A DNA stretch of 44,710 nucleotides from RGIG1959 sp964564305. Lineage in GTDB: Bacteria > Bacillota > Clostridia > Oscillospirales > Acutalibacteraceae. Under the pieces are notes generated by a model that was given only the letters and a program-made list of their open reading frames with translations, ran no database searches and was not told the origin of the DNA. Both the position numbers and the translations under genes were made by a program. Position 1 is the stretch's first letter, and each line of letters opens with the position of its first letter. Of this stretch, positions 7,844-17,077 are shown in pieces. The stretch is from positions 1 to 44,710 of the forward strand of contig CAZMAM010000009.1 in the NCBI GenBank assembly GCA_964564305.1, read 5' to 3'.

Positions 7844-9697
7844 TTATATATCTTCCCGGACATCGACATATTTGGCCTCCCGAGTGAGCGGTTTAAACGG
7901 AACGCCGCCGCCTTCGTAAAATTTTCCGAAAAATTCAATATACTGAAGCCGGCTATCGTGCACATAAGCGGAAAGCAGACTCATTGCGATATTGAAAATA
8001 TGTCCGATGAGGTAGACCACAAGCGAAAGCAAAATGCCCAGAGGATTAAACCCTTCGCCGCGAACCATGCTTGCCAAAAGGTTCATAACCATGCCGATGA
8101 CTCCGCTGGAAAGCGCCAGCGCCAGAATACGGGAATAGGAGAGAATATCGCTGATAAAGCCCGTGATGTTGTACAGCCCCAGCAAACCTCCGGTCACTTT
8201 GCCGAATCCTTTTTTCTTTCGTCCTGCGGTGAACAGAACCGTGAGTGCCCCCGCAACGCACAGAACCAATCCGACGGTAAATGTGGCCGGTATGATCATC
8301 ATGACCGCGCCGGAAAGGATGCATATCCAGGATAACTGATCAAAAATCGCATCCCAAGGCCGGTGATGGCGAAAATCTTCTGCCATTTTCATAATCATGC
8401 CGCAAAAGATATGCAGCATTCCCACACCCAAGGAGGTCACCAGCATGGAAACCGGATCGTCCAAAGGGGAGACAAATACCGGCGCAAACCAAGATGCGCC
8501 GAAGTAGCTTCCGTACAGAACGCCGAACAGCATGGTGGGCACACTTCCGAACAGGAGCACGTCCACCAATTTGGCCATTTCTCCGCGGGGCTTCTTCAAC
8601 TTTTTGAACAGCGTTAAGGCAATGAGCATTACCGCTCCGTACCCGACGTCCCCCACCATCATGCCGAAGATTATCCAATACCATACAGACATCACGGGAT
8701 TGGGATCCAAAGAGCCTTGAGGCGGGGAAGAAAACATATCGGTGATGGTTTCGAAGGGCGTGACAAAGCGGTTGTTCTTCAGGGCGGTCGGAACGGTTTC
8801 GCCCTCTTCTGGATCGCTGAGCAAAAGGGTGTACCGCAAGGGCAGCGCCTTATCCAGCGCCTTTTGCAAACGGTCGATGCGGTCTTCCCGCACCCATCCC
8901 GTAAAATACGCCGTCATTTCGGTTTTTCCCGCCGGTGTCTGTTCTCTTGCCTCTTTTGCCCTGGCGCGGTCGCTCAGCACCTCCAAAGCCTCGCCCTGCT
9001 CGGCAATGGTTTTCAGAGAAGTTTCCACTTCTGCCTGGCGCTGCTCGATATCTTCCGAAACGGCCATGGCGTCCGACATGGCTTCTTTGGCGGTTCCCTG
9101 TACAAACGGAAGCGGAGAAAAAGAAAATCCCGTTTCCCGCAAAGCGGATTCCACCTGAGGTGCGTCATCTCTGGCGCACAGCACATACGCCGCAAAACCG
9201 CCGTCCCCTTCGTCCAGAAGCGTCATTTCGCCACCGGCGTTTGCCACCGTTTGTATCGCTTCTTCTGTCCGGTGAGGCAAAAAGCCGGTGAAAATCCGGG
9301 TATAGGCGGTATCGCGCAGCTCACCGGCGGAGGCATTCAGTTTTTGCCACGGAAGCAGTGATTTTTCCCGTTCCTCCGCTGCCTGATGCCGTCCCGCGAG
9401 CGCCTGCTGTTCGGAAATCAATTCTTTGGCCTGTCGCAGCAGCGCTTTGGCTTCTGTGTCTTCCCGTTCAAATTCCGCTGCGGTCAGGGTGGATCGGCCG
9501 GCGAAAAAGCTTTTTTTCTTCCGATACGGCTTCAAGGTGTGCAGCACCTGCTCTTCCACCGGTACGGCTTCGCTTTTCTGCCCGTTTGATTCTTTTTCCT
9601 CCGGCATAAATTCTCCGCTTCGCTGAAGAGCCAGAAGCGCTTTTTCTTTGTCTTCGGAAAGGCAGAACAGCGTAGCTTTCTTCATCGGAACAATCAC
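7844..9697 (-). CDS. ntpI: V-type ATP synthase subunit I (membrane stator a)
   Basis: Subunit I (617 residues) is the stator subunit that forms the ion half-channels beside the c-ring. The N-terminal ~330 residues are soluble and rich in coiled coil. The C-terminal part, from about 337, contains seven or so hydrophobic segments. The functionally essential arginine is expected in SYSRILALALSSG (Arg523). The GTG start at 9697 overlaps the stop of the preceding small subunit (GTGA) and follows a GAGGTGG site. A second methionine at residue 5 is a possible alternative. Length is typical for prokaryotic NtpI. Confidence 0.95.
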   Translation of the reverse strand: MIVPMKKATLFCLSEDKEKALLALQRSGEFMPEEKESNGQKSEAVPVEEQVLHTLKPYRKKKSFFAGRSTLTAAEFEREDTEAKALLRQAKELISEQQALAGRHQAAEEREKSLLPWQKLNASAGELRDTAYTRIFTGFLPHRTEEAIQTVANAGGEMTLLDEGDGGFAAYVLCARDDAPQVESALRETGFSFSPLPFVQGTAKEAMSDAMAVSEDIEQRQAEVETSLKTIAEQGEALEVLSDRARAKEAREQTPAGKTEMTAYFTGWVREDRIDRLQKALDKALPLRYTLLLSDPEEGETVPTALKNNRFVTPFETITDMFSSPPQGSLDPNPVMSVWYWIIFGMMVGDVGYGAVMLIALTLFKKLKKPRGEMAKLVDVLLFGSVPTMLFGVLYGSYFGASWFAPVFVSPLDDPVSMLVTSLGVGMLHIFCGMIMKMAEDFRHHRPWDAIFDQLSWICILSGAVMMIIPATFTVGLVLCVAGALTVLFTAGRKKKGFGKVTGGLLGLYNITGFISDILSYSRILALALSSGVIGMVMNLLASMVRGEGFNPLGILLSLVVYLIGHIFNIAMSLLSAYVHDSRLQYIEFFGKFYEGGGVPFKPLTREAKYVDVREDI

Positions 9698-10002
9698 AGC
9701 GTTTCCACCTCTTTGAGAATTTTCGCTACCGCCTGCGGGAGCCGTTGCCTGGCTTCGCGGCGTATCCGCGACGCCTGTTCCCTTTGTTCCGCGCCGACAC
9801 GGTCGGCGTCAATTTGCGCCGCTTCCTGTGCCTGTTCCCTGATTTTTTCCGCTTGCTGCCTGGCGTCGCTTATGCGCTTAGCCGTTTCCTGCTGAGCGGA
9901 TTTGAGCGCCTCGGCGACTGTCTCTCTCGCTTTTGCGTTGGCTTCCTGTTTTTGTTTGTCGGCGGCTTCCTCTGCCGCGCGAACCTCTTCTAAAACACCC
10001 AA
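9694..10002 (-). CDS. ntpF: V-type ATP synthase subunit G/H (peripheral stalk)
   Basis: This 102-residue, almost entirely helical protein is rich in Ala, Glu, Gln and Arg, typical of the peripheral-stalk partner of subunit E (NtpF in Enterococcus, H or G elsewhere). The TTG at 10002 was chosen because an AAGGGGG ribosome site lies 8 bases upstream. The earlier in-frame ATG at 10083 falls between the -35 and -10 boxes of the operon promoter and so cannot be in the mRNA. It is the first gene of the operon and overlaps the next by 4 bases. Confidence 0.88.
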   Translation of the reverse strand: MGVLEEVRAAEEAADKQKQEANAKARETVAEALKSAQQETAKRISDARQQAEKIREQAQEAAQIDADRVGAEQREQASRIRREARQRLPQAVAKILKEVETL

Positions 10003-10071
10003 AGGGAATCCCCCTTTTCCTGTACGGATTATATAAAAATTCCGAATGAAGCATCGCTTGTAACCATCGGT

Positions 10072-10100
10072 ATTATGGCACAAACCCGTATAAATGTCAA
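10072..10100 (-). promoter_or_regulatory. Promoter of the V-ATPase operon
   Basis: Read on the - strand, TTGACA (10100-10095) and CATAAT (10077-10072) are separated by exactly 17 bases, near-consensus for the housekeeping sigma factor. Transcription should start near 10065, giving a leader of about 60 bases before the TTG at 10002. A small inverted repeat (TTCAC and GTGAA, 10104-10119) lies just upstream of the -35. Confidence 0.85.
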
Positions 10101-10204
10101 TACTTCACCGTGACGTGAAAGGGCTTTACGGTGCGGCTGCGCCGAGTGCCCGGCAGCGAAAGGGCGCGGTGTGTAAAAGCGGTGAGAACGCGGTGCTTGG
10201 GGGC

Positions 10205-10233
10205 TTGCATCTTTGGGGAAAATACGGTATACT
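10205..10233 (+). promoter_or_regulatory. Promoter of pheST
   Basis: TTGCAT (10205-10210) and TATACT (10228-10233) are 17 bases apart. The expected start near 10240 leaves a leader of only about 33 bases before the pheS ATG at 10273, too short for a T-box element. Confidence 0.8.
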
Positions 10234-10272
10234 GTTTGCTGTGCCGTAGAGGTTGACCGGGAGGTTTTGAAT

Positions 10273-11292
10273 ATGACGGAACAACTGCAGAATATTCGCG
10301 AATCCGCATTTCATCGGTTAGAGAACATCGATTCCCGAAAGGAATTGGCCGATTTGCGCATTCGGTTGCTGGGCAAAAAAGGCGAGCTGACAGGGTTACT
10401 GCGCGGCATGGGCAGTTTGCCTGCCGAAGAACGGCCCAAATTCGGGCAGGCGGTAAACGATCTTCGTCGCGCGCTGGAAGAAAAATTAGCGGCCAAGGAA
10501 CAGGTAATTTTCGAGAAAGAGAAAGCCGAAAAACTCGCTTCGGAGACTTTGGATATCACTCTTCCCGGGAGGCAGCCGCCGAGAGGCGGGCTGCATCCGC
10601 TGAATTCGGTGCTTGAAGAAGTGATTGATATTTTCCGAAGCATGGGGTTTGATGTGGAAGACGGCCCGGAGGTGGAAACCGAACACTATAATTTTGAAGC
10701 GCTGAATGTCCCCGCTGACCATCCCGCCCGGGATATGCAGGATACATTTTATCTGGCGGACGGTATTTTGCTCCGCACTCAGACGTCCGCCGCGCAGATT
10801 CGTACCATGGAGCAGCGGCGTCCGCCGATTCGCATGATTTCCCCGGGCAGGGTGTTTCGCGCCGATGAAGTCGATGCGACCCATTCGCCGGTGTTTCACC
10901 AAATAGAGGGCTTAGTGGTGGATAAAGGCATTACCATGTGTGATCTTAAGGGCGTGCTGGAACAGTTTGCGCGGGAAATTTACGGTTCTCAAACCAAGGT
11001 TAAATTCCGGCCTTCCTTCTTCCCGTTTACCGAACCGAGCGTTGAAGTGGATGTCACCTGTTCCGAGTGCGGGGGCAAGGGCTGTCGTGTCTGCCGGGAT
11101 TCCGGCTGGATAGAATTGCTCGGCGCGGGCATGGTACATCCGCGGGTACTGGCGGGGTGCGATATCGATCCGCAGGTGTACAGTGGCTTTGCCTTCGGAA
11201 TAGGGCTTGATCGCCTAACCACCACCCGGCATAAGATCAGCGATATTCGTCTGTTGTTTGAAAATGACGTGCGTTTTCTCGAGCAGTTTTAG
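10273..11292 (+). CDS. pheS: Phenylalanine--tRNA ligase alpha subunit
   Basis: PheS (339 residues) is the catalytic subunit of the alpha2-beta2 class II synthetase that charges tRNA-Phe. After an N-terminal coiled coil (residues 1-85) come the class II motifs, including the motif 2 region GRVFRADEVDATHSP and the motif 3 region GFAFGIGLDRL near the C-terminus. A CxxC/CxxC pair (CSECGGKGCRVC), common in bacterial PheS, is present. The ATG at 10273 follows a GGGAGG site. An upstream in-frame ATG at 10213 lies inside the promoter and is rejected. pheT follows with its ribosome site overlapping the stop codon. Confidence 0.97.
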   Translation: MTEQLQNIRESAFHRLENIDSRKELADLRIRLLGKKGELTGLLRGMGSLPAEERPKFGQAVNDLRRALEEKLAAKEQVIFEKEKAEKLASETLDITLPGRQPPRGGLHPLNSVLEEVIDIFRSMGFDVEDGPEVETEHYNFEALNVPADHPARDMQDTFYLADGILLRTQTSAAQIRTMEQRRPPIRMISPGRVFRADEVDATHSPVFHQIEGLVVDKGITMCDLKGVLEQFAREIYGSQTKVKFRPSFFPFTEPSVEVDVTCSECGGKGCRVCRDSGWIELLGAGMVHPRVLAGCDIDPQVYSGFAFGIGLDRLTTTRHKISDIRLLFENDVRFLEQF

Positions 11293-11303
11293 GAGGGATA
11301 AAT

Positions 11304-13694
11304 TTGAAAATTTCGCTTAAATGGCTCAGGCGTTATGTCGATATCACCGTTCCCGTGGACGAATTATGCGAAAAAATGGTCATGAGCGGATTTGAAGTCG
11401 AGAGCGTGGAAGAACTCGGCGCATCCCTTCACCGCGTGGTAGCGGGCCGTATTGTGGAATTGAAAAAACACCCGGACGCCGATAAATTGCAGATTTGCCA
11501 AACGGATATCGGGGAAAAGGATCCGATTCAAATTATCACCGCCGCGACCAATGTATTTGAGGGTGCGACGGTTCCGGTTGCGCTCCACGATTCCCGTTTG
11601 CCCAACGGGTTGCATATTAAGCGGGGAAAGTTGCGCGGTTTGCCTTCCGAGGGAATGCTCTGCTCCGGGGAGGAACTTTTCCTGAAAGAGAACGATTATC
11701 CCGGAGCGGAAGATTACGGCATTTTAATTTTACGGGGAGACATCCGTCCCGGGACGGATATGCGGGAAGTACTGGGGTTAAACGATACGGTTATCGATTT
11801 TAAAATCACCGCCAATCGTCCGGACTGCCAAAGTGTGCTGGGGGTGGCGCGGGAAATTGCCGTGGCGCTGAAGACGCCGTTTTCTCCGCCGGAACCGAGT
11901 TATCACACCGTTGGGGGAGATATCCGCGATTATATTTCCGTGGAAAATACCGATTATGATCTCTGTCCGCGTTATTTGGGGCGCGTGGTGAATCATTTGC
12001 GTATTGCACCGTCGCCCAAATGGATGCAGGATTGCCTAAAGGCCGCGGGAATGCGCCCGATTAACAATATTGTGGATATCACCAATTTTGTCATGTTGGA
12101 GACCGGTCAGCCGATGCACGCCTTTGACCGGCGCAATATACGCGGGAACCGCATTGTTGTGCGCCGTGCACGGAAAAATGAATCGATGACCACATTGGAT
12201 GGAAAGCCGCACACGCTGACAGAAGATATGTTGGTGATTGCGGACGGTCAGGCGCCTTCCTGCCTTGCCGGAATTATGGGCGGATTAGATAGCGAAATTA
12301 AAGAGGACACCACGGAGCTTTTTCTGGAATCGGCAAAATTCCGCAGAGACAGTGTGCGCCGTACCTGCCGCGCGCTCGGCATGCGCACCGAATCTTCCGC
12401 CCGGTTCGAACACGGAGTGGATATTCTCAATGTGGAATATGCCATGAACCGCGCGTTACAGTTGATCGATGAATTGGATGCGGGAGATATTGTAGACGGT
12501 GCCATCGATCGGTACGAATCGCTCCCGGATCCCAGAACGCTTCGGGTAAAGGCGGAAAGTATCAACGATCTGTTGGGGCTTCGGATACCGTACGAGACCA
12601 TGGCGGAAATTCTTAACCGTCTTCAGATTGAGACCTCTTTGCAAGACGGAGATTTGTGTTGCCGGATTCCCTCTTTTCGCGACGATATCGAAGGCAGAGC
12701 GGATTTGGCTGAGGAAATTATGCGGGTATACGGCTATGATCACATTGTCGGCACACCCATGAGTGGAACGGTGACCCGGGGCCGCAAATCTCCCGAGAGA
12801 ATCAAAACCGATAAAGTGAAGAACCTGTTGTGTGCGGCGGGGCTTCGTGAAATTACCACGTATTCTTTTATCGGATCAAAAGCCGTTGATGTTCTTCGTC
12901 TGCCTCCCGATGACTGGCGCCGGCAGGCGATTCCCCTGCGCAATCCGCTGGGAGATGAGTATTCCACCCTTCGTACCCAGCTGATGACCGGTATGCTTAC
13001 GGTGCTGTCTCTCAATTACAGTCGAAAAGCGCCGCAGGTGAGGCTGTTTGAGGTCGGCCGGTGCTTTATTCCGAAATCTCTGCCGCTGACCGAGCAGCCG
13101 CTGGAACTGCCGACCCTTTGTATCGGCATATACGGCGGAGAAGATGACTTTTTTACACTTAAGGGAATCATAGAGCGGTTACTTGCTCTTTTCGGCATAC
13201 AGGCGGAATACAAACGCGCAGCGGAACCGTATCTCCACCCGGGCCGGCAGGCGTATGCCGTTTCCGACAAAAAAACTATTGCCGTTTTCGGAGAATTGCA
13301 CCCGGATATCGCGCAGGATTTCGGTATCGGCACCCGCGTTTATGTGGCGGAATGTACTCTTTCGGAACTGTTCTCCGTTTCCGAAAAAACGGTACTCTAT
13401 CGCCCGCTGCCCAGATTTCCGGCGGTAGAACGGGATCTTGCGCTGGTGTGTGATATTTCTCTGCCCGCTGCGGAGATAGAAGCGGTTATCCGGCAGGCCG
13501 GAGGAAAATTGCTGGAGGATGTCCGCCTTTTTGATGTTTATCAGGGCGAACAAATCGAACCGGGCAAAAAAAGTGTCGCTTACAGTTTGCGGTTCCGCAG
13601 TGCGCAGGGCACGCTTTCCGATGCCGATATCGATCCCGCCATGCAAAAAATTATCCGTCGCTTACAGGATGCGGGTTGCCGTCTCAGAGAATGA
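11304..13694 (+). CDS. pheT: Phenylalanine--tRNA ligase beta subunit
   Basis: PheT (796 residues) is the large subunit, responsible for tRNA recognition and editing. Domains in order are an N-terminal part with an OB-fold tRNA-binding domain (about 40-150), the B3/B4 editing core (about 210-385, including CLAGIMGG), B5 (about 405-475), a catalytic-like domain, and a C-terminal anticodon-binding FDX-ACB domain (about 700-796, starting PLPRFPAVERDLALV). The start is TTG, with AGGAGG at 11291-11296 embedded around the pheS stop, implying translational coupling. Length is normal. Confidence 0.97.
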   Translation: MKISLKWLRRYVDITVPVDELCEKMVMSGFEVESVEELGASLHRVVAGRIVELKKHPDADKLQICQTDIGEKDPIQIITAATNVFEGATVPVALHDSRLPNGLHIKRGKLRGLPSEGMLCSGEELFLKENDYPGAEDYGILILRGDIRPGTDMREVLGLNDTVIDFKITANRPDCQSVLGVAREIAVALKTPFSPPEPSYHTVGGDIRDYISVENTDYDLCPRYLGRVVNHLRIAPSPKWMQDCLKAAGMRPINNIVDITNFVMLETGQPMHAFDRRNIRGNRIVVRRARKNESMTTLDGKPHTLTEDMLVIADGQAPSCLAGIMGGLDSEIKEDTTELFLESAKFRRDSVRRTCRALGMRTESSARFEHGVDILNVEYAMNRALQLIDELDAGDIVDGAIDRYESLPDPRTLRVKAESINDLLGLRIPYETMAEILNRLQIETSLQDGDLCCRIPSFRDDIEGRADLAEEIMRVYGYDHIVGTPMSGTVTRGRKSPERIKTDKVKNLLCAAGLREITTYSFIGSKAVDVLRLPPDDWRRQAIPLRNPLGDEYSTLRTQLMTGMLTVLSLNYSRKAPQVRLFEVGRCFIPKSLPLTEQPLELPTLCIGIYGGEDDFFTLKGIIERLLALFGIQAEYKRAAEPYLHPGRQAYAVSDKKTIAVFGELHPDIAQDFGIGTRVYVAECTLSELFSVSEKTVLYRPLPRFPAVERDLALVCDISLPAAEIEAVIRQAGGKLLEDVRLFDVYQGEQIEPGKKSVAYSLRFRSAQGTLSDADIDPAMQKIIRRLQDAGCRLRE

Positions 13695-13920
13695 TCTTGG
13701 GGCAATACCAAATAATGTTCGGCTAATGCGCCATTTGGTCTCCGAGGCGGCTTTCGCGTCATTCGGCCGAATATTTCGCAGGTATATCGGGTATTCGCAG
13801 CGGATTTTGGTTCATTTGAAGAAGCCGTTTGCTGCGCTTCGTATTTGAAAATCATTGTGCGGGTTTTCTTTCACAGGGCTTTTGAAACACCGCTTTATGG
13901 GACAGACGGAGGGTTAATGC
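13695..13920. other. Intergenic region between pheT and degV
   Basis: These 226 bases lack a clear terminator or promoter. Both strands stay open for much of it, but neither translation resembles a known protein and neither has a start with a good ribosome site. A GC-rich inverted motif (ATTCGGCCGAAT, 13774-13785) and loosely complementary arms CGCAGC (13797-13802) and GCTGCG (13831-13836) suggest folded RNA or a repeat rather than a gene. Confidence 0.4.
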
Positions 13921-14766
13921 GTGGCCATAACACTAATCGCCGACAGTTGCTGCGATCTTACCCCGGAAATGGTGAAGGAGTGGGGTGTGCGCCGGGTACC
14001 GCTGACGGTACAGGTTGGAGACACCGCGTATATTGACGACGGAACGGTGGATATCGGGCGTATGATGGATCATATGGATTCTCTGCGCGAGCCCGCCACT
14101 TCTGCTTGTCCTTCCCCCGCCATGTATGCCCTGATGATGGAAGATGTCGACGAAGTGATGGTGGTTACTCTCTCTGCCAAACTCAGCGGATCGTATCAGT
14201 CGGCGTGTATCGCAAGGGATATGATGCTTCAAAAATATCCCCAAAAGAAAATTACCGTTTTTGATTCCAAGAGCGCCGCGGCGGGAGAAACCCGGGTGCT
14301 GATGTTGCTTCACGATTTGATTCAAAGCCATATGGGGTATGAACGCATCGCGGTTCGCGCAAAAGCGATGATCAATGCAATGCGCACCGTCTTTGTGGTG
14401 GAGGATTTGAGTGTCTTTATCAAAAGCGGAAGAATTCGGAAACTGTCCGGGATGATGGCGTCCGCACTTTCCCTTTGCCCGGTGCTCAGCGATAACGGAG
14501 ACGGCGAGATTCAGGCGGTAAAAAAAGCGCGCGGGGTGAAACGGGCTTTGGCCGCAATGATTGAAACCATAGCGGAACTGACAGAAAACCGGCCCGCACA
14601 ATCCACGGTTTTGGTCTTGGTATATGCGCTGTGCGAAAAGCGCGCTCAGGCCGTGAAAGAGGCTGTTCTGATGAAATGCCGCGCTGTCCGGGAAGTGATT
14701 GCCGTCCCCGCCGGTGCTCTGTCTGCCGTTTACGCCAACCGTGGCGGGGTGATTGCAGCTTTTTGA
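13921..14766 (+). CDS. DegV family fatty-acid-binding protein
   Basis: This 281-residue protein belongs to the DegV (FakB-like) family. Members bind a fatty acid in a cleft between two alpha/beta domains and, with a FakA kinase, can feed exogenous fatty acids into phospholipids. The start ITLIADSCCDLTPEM and the ligand-site motif LSAKLSGSYQSA (about residues 83-94) are characteristic. SVFIKSGRIRKLSG around 172-185 is another family segment. The start is GTG at 13921, after a GGAGGG site; the ATG at 13917 is out of frame. No FakA gene is in the window, so a precise role is not assigned. Confidence 0.88.
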   Translation: MAITLIADSCCDLTPEMVKEWGVRRVPLTVQVGDTAYIDDGTVDIGRMMDHMDSLREPATSACPSPAMYALMMEDVDEVMVVTLSAKLSGSYQSACIARDMMLQKYPQKKITVFDSKSAAAGETRVLMLLHDLIQSHMGYERIAVRAKAMINAMRTVFVVEDLSVFIKSGRIRKLSGMMASALSLCPVLSDNGDGEIQAVKKARGVKRALAAMIETIAELTENRPAQSTVLVLVYALCEKRAQAVKEAVLMKCRAVREVIAVPAGALSAVYANRGGVIAAF

Positions 14767-14863
14767 GCGAGCGCTGTTTTTTGAGAAAAGCGGCTGCTTA
14801 GTGTCCGTGTTTTTTGTGCGGTACCGTCCGTGCACCGTAAAATTAACCGAAAGAAAGATTTTC

Positions 14864-16744
14864 ATGAAAAAAAGAAGCACTAAAATTCTTGCGTGTTTGC
14901 TTGCTGTCTGTCTTTTGCTTTCCGGTCGGCAAATGATTTTGTCCCCGGTTTCAGCCCATGTCGCGTTCAGCACCACCCAAATCCGTGAAATTCTGTCCGC
15001 CATTGCCGAAGGTGTCCCCGTGGACGATTCGTTGAGCTCCGTTGCGGATTACGACGGAAACGGTGATGTCGACAGTTCCGATGTGCGCGGACTTTTGTGT
15101 GAATTGACTGAATTTCAGGGAGATGTTGCGGTGAATCCGCGTGTTTTTCGCCTGTCCTCGATTGACGATACCGTTGCGGAAAACGGGAAACGCACTTACA
15201 GCGTGATCGCTCCGTACACCGATTCTTATACCGTTACTCCCGATAAAAACGTACGGAATGTTTCTTTTTCCAAAAACGGAAATCTGCTGGCCGCTTCTTC
15301 CGATGCCCGCGCATTTTCCGTGCGTCTTCAGGAGGGCGAGGTGTATACGCTGAATGTCACGGGCAGCGGGCCGAACGCGGCGTTTCGCTTGGATGTTTCA
15401 GCCGATAACCATCCGGTTACGCTGCCGTACGATGTGATTCCGGGCAGCTCGGATGTTCCTTCTCCCTACGGTTCCGATCCGCTTGTCCCTGCCGAGGTTC
15501 ACTACGAAAAACGGCAGGGAGGCACCTATATCTATCTCAACAATCCCGAGGCCATTCCCGCCGAGTCGGTGGGCAAAGCGTTTTACCGCACGGAGGATCT
15601 CACGGGAGAGGTTTATGTCACATTGGAGAACGCCAATTATTCTGGTAAAGAGATTTATCTCGGTTATCAGTTAAAAAACGATGGGGATACCGATGCGTAC
15701 ATCACGGTGACCAATATCGGTTATCAGGCGGGAGGAACTTGGTTCGGTCAGTTGGCGTGTTACGATTTTTACAACACCCATTTTGAGCTTCCAGCGGATT
15801 ATTTCAGCAATCCCGGGAAATATTTTGCGGATTTTGCTTATCAGGATTATCGGCCGCGTGTGTATCAGCCGACCACCTACCGTCTGCCGCCCGGAGAGTA
15901 TTTTTACGTCATCGGAGGCACTTCCGCCGATGCTTACCGGCAAATCAATGTGGGCAATACGGCAAACCGGATGCTCGGACAGGTTAAATGCGCCAACGGA
16001 AATGTAAAATTCTATGTGACCGGAGGCTCGGTCACGGGAACCTATTATTGCTATACCGATGCGAATCAGGTACGGGCAGATCCGCCGGCGGTGGGTTACC
16101 GAACGGGCGCCTATGCTGCGCAGTATATCGGAGAGGCCCCGCACAGCGGAGTAATCGATAACTTTATGACTTGGACTGTGAACGATAACGTGGCGGCGGG
16201 TATGCTGCCGGTGAGTTACACCAACCGTTACGATGCTAACGCGAAAGATCAAGTAAGCCCTTATTTTGCGTACAACAGCACCGAACATCGCACGAATCGC
16301 GCTACCGGCTGGATGACCCATCTGAATCCGCAAAACGATCATCTGGCTGTCGGAATGGATATGGTGGAATTTCACTGTGCGGATCAAAACGGCAGACAGG
16401 TGGTCATCGACAACGATCATGCGGACGGCGCGGGCAACCGCGCCAACACCGGCAACTGGATGATTGAATATCAGGATCATTTTACGCTGGTCAATCAGGG
16501 AAATCGGCAGCGAACCGTTTTCTTGCGGCTACATGATCACGGGACACTGGCGGTACTGGCCAGAGACGGAAAGACGGGAGAGGTTCTCGAAGCCAAATAT
16601 ACCTGCGGTCTGGGCAATGTCAGCGGAGACACTTATGTGTATACGTTGACCCTTCCCGCGCACAGCGTCAAACAGATCACATTGGATTACTGGCTGGTCG
16701 CCTGTTCTTACGGTTCCGTGACTCATTCGGCCGTTTTGGAATAA
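14864..16744 (+). CDS. Secreted protein of unknown function with an N-terminal dockerin-like calcium motif
   Basis: I do not recognise the family. The 626-residue product starts at the ATG at 14864, where MKKRSTKILACLLAVCLLLSG forms a classical signal peptide. Residues 62-73 read DYDGNGDVDSSD, the calcium loop of a type I dockerin, preceded by a helix-like segment. Only one loop is present, so it is half a dockerin and at the N-terminus. The remainder is rich in Tyr, Asn and aromatic residues and looks like extracellular beta-sandwich modules. No catalytic motif was recognised. A possible TTGTGC/TAAAAT promoter lies at 14814-14843. Two hairpins downstream probably end transcription. Confidence 0.75.
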   Translation: MKKRSTKILACLLAVCLLLSGRQMILSPVSAHVAFSTTQIREILSAIAEGVPVDDSLSSVADYDGNGDVDSSDVRGLLCELTEFQGDVAVNPRVFRLSSIDDTVAENGKRTYSVIAPYTDSYTVTPDKNVRNVSFSKNGNLLAASSDARAFSVRLQEGEVYTLNVTGSGPNAAFRLDVSADNHPVTLPYDVIPGSSDVPSPYGSDPLVPAEVHYEKRQGGTYIYLNNPEAIPAESVGKAFYRTEDLTGEVYVTLENANYSGKEIYLGYQLKNDGDTDAYITVTNIGYQAGGTWFGQLACYDFYNTHFELPADYFSNPGKYFADFAYQDYRPRVYQPTTYRLPPGEYFYVIGGTSADAYRQINVGNTANRMLGQVKCANGNVKFYVTGGSVTGTYYCYTDANQVRADPPAVGYRTGAYAAQYIGEAPHSGVIDNFMTWTVNDNVAAGMLPVSYTNRYDANAKDQVSPYFAYNSTEHRTNRATGWMTHLNPQNDHLAVGMDMVEFHCADQNGRQVVIDNDHADGAGNRANTGNWMIEYQDHFTLVNQGNRQRTVFLRLHDHGTLAVLARDGKTGEVLEAKYTCGLGNVSGDTYVYTLTLPAHSVKQITLDYWLVACSYGSVTHSAVLE

Positions 16745-16767
16745 ATGTAAAGCGTCTGTTTCTGCAC

Positions 16768-16795
16768 GAAAACGGTTGAAAATCGGCCGTTTTTC
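16768..16795 (+). terminator. Hairpin terminator after the secreted protein gene
   Basis: AAAACGG (16769-16775) pairs with CCGTTTT (16787-16793), leaving an 11-base loop and a short T-run, 25 bases after the stop codon. The stem is short, so strength is uncertain. The repeat unit at 16821-16859 may back it up. Confidence 0.5.
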
Positions 16796-16819
16796 GGGAA
16801 AGGTTCTGATCTTTTATAA

Positions 16820-16891
16820 ATAAAGGCAGTCCCGCACAAAGAACGCCTGCCGCTTTTTTAAAACGGCAATCATTACGCGGTATTCCCTTAA
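16820..16891. repeat. Dispersed repeat, short copy R2 (A end left, B end right)
   Basis: The left end AAAGGCAGTCCCGCACAAAG is an A-type end. The right end, read inward on the - strand, is TTAAGGGAATACCGCGTAAT followed by GATTG, a B-type end. Within the A end, GGCAG (16825-16829) pairs with CTGCC (16847-16851), followed by six T, so this copy probably works as an intrinsic terminator on the + strand. Confidence 0.65.
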
Positions 16892-17077
16892 ACAATCGGT
16901 AAAAAGTCTTGCGATGGTTCATGTTTCCGCAGGGCTTTTTTGCTGTATTTGCCCTGCCGAAAATCGGAATATATGCAAAGAAAACATAAAGGCATACGGA
17001 CAGAAAGCGGCCGAAAATGATGTTTTCTTGTATTCAACCGGCGGGTTTTTGAACGGGAATGGGGAACGGCTTTTCGG

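Noticed and set aside
6824..8335. 503-codon open frame on the + strand
   Set aside because: It is antisense to V-ATPase genes E, K and I, has an unnatural His/Arg/Asn-rich composition, and has no ribosome site.
10003..10083. In-frame ATG at 10083 as start of the first V-ATPase gene
   Set aside because: It lies inside the operon promoter, upstream of the predicted transcript start; the TTG at 10002 has a good ribosome site.
12401..12420. GGTTCGAA motif resembling a tRNA T-arm
   Set aside because: It lies within conserved pheT codons and no acceptor, D or anticodon arms can be formed around it. No tRNA was found anywhere in the window.
13933..15003. 356-codon open frame on the - strand
   Set aside because: It is the complement of the DegV gene and the start of the secreted protein gene; no protein-like features.
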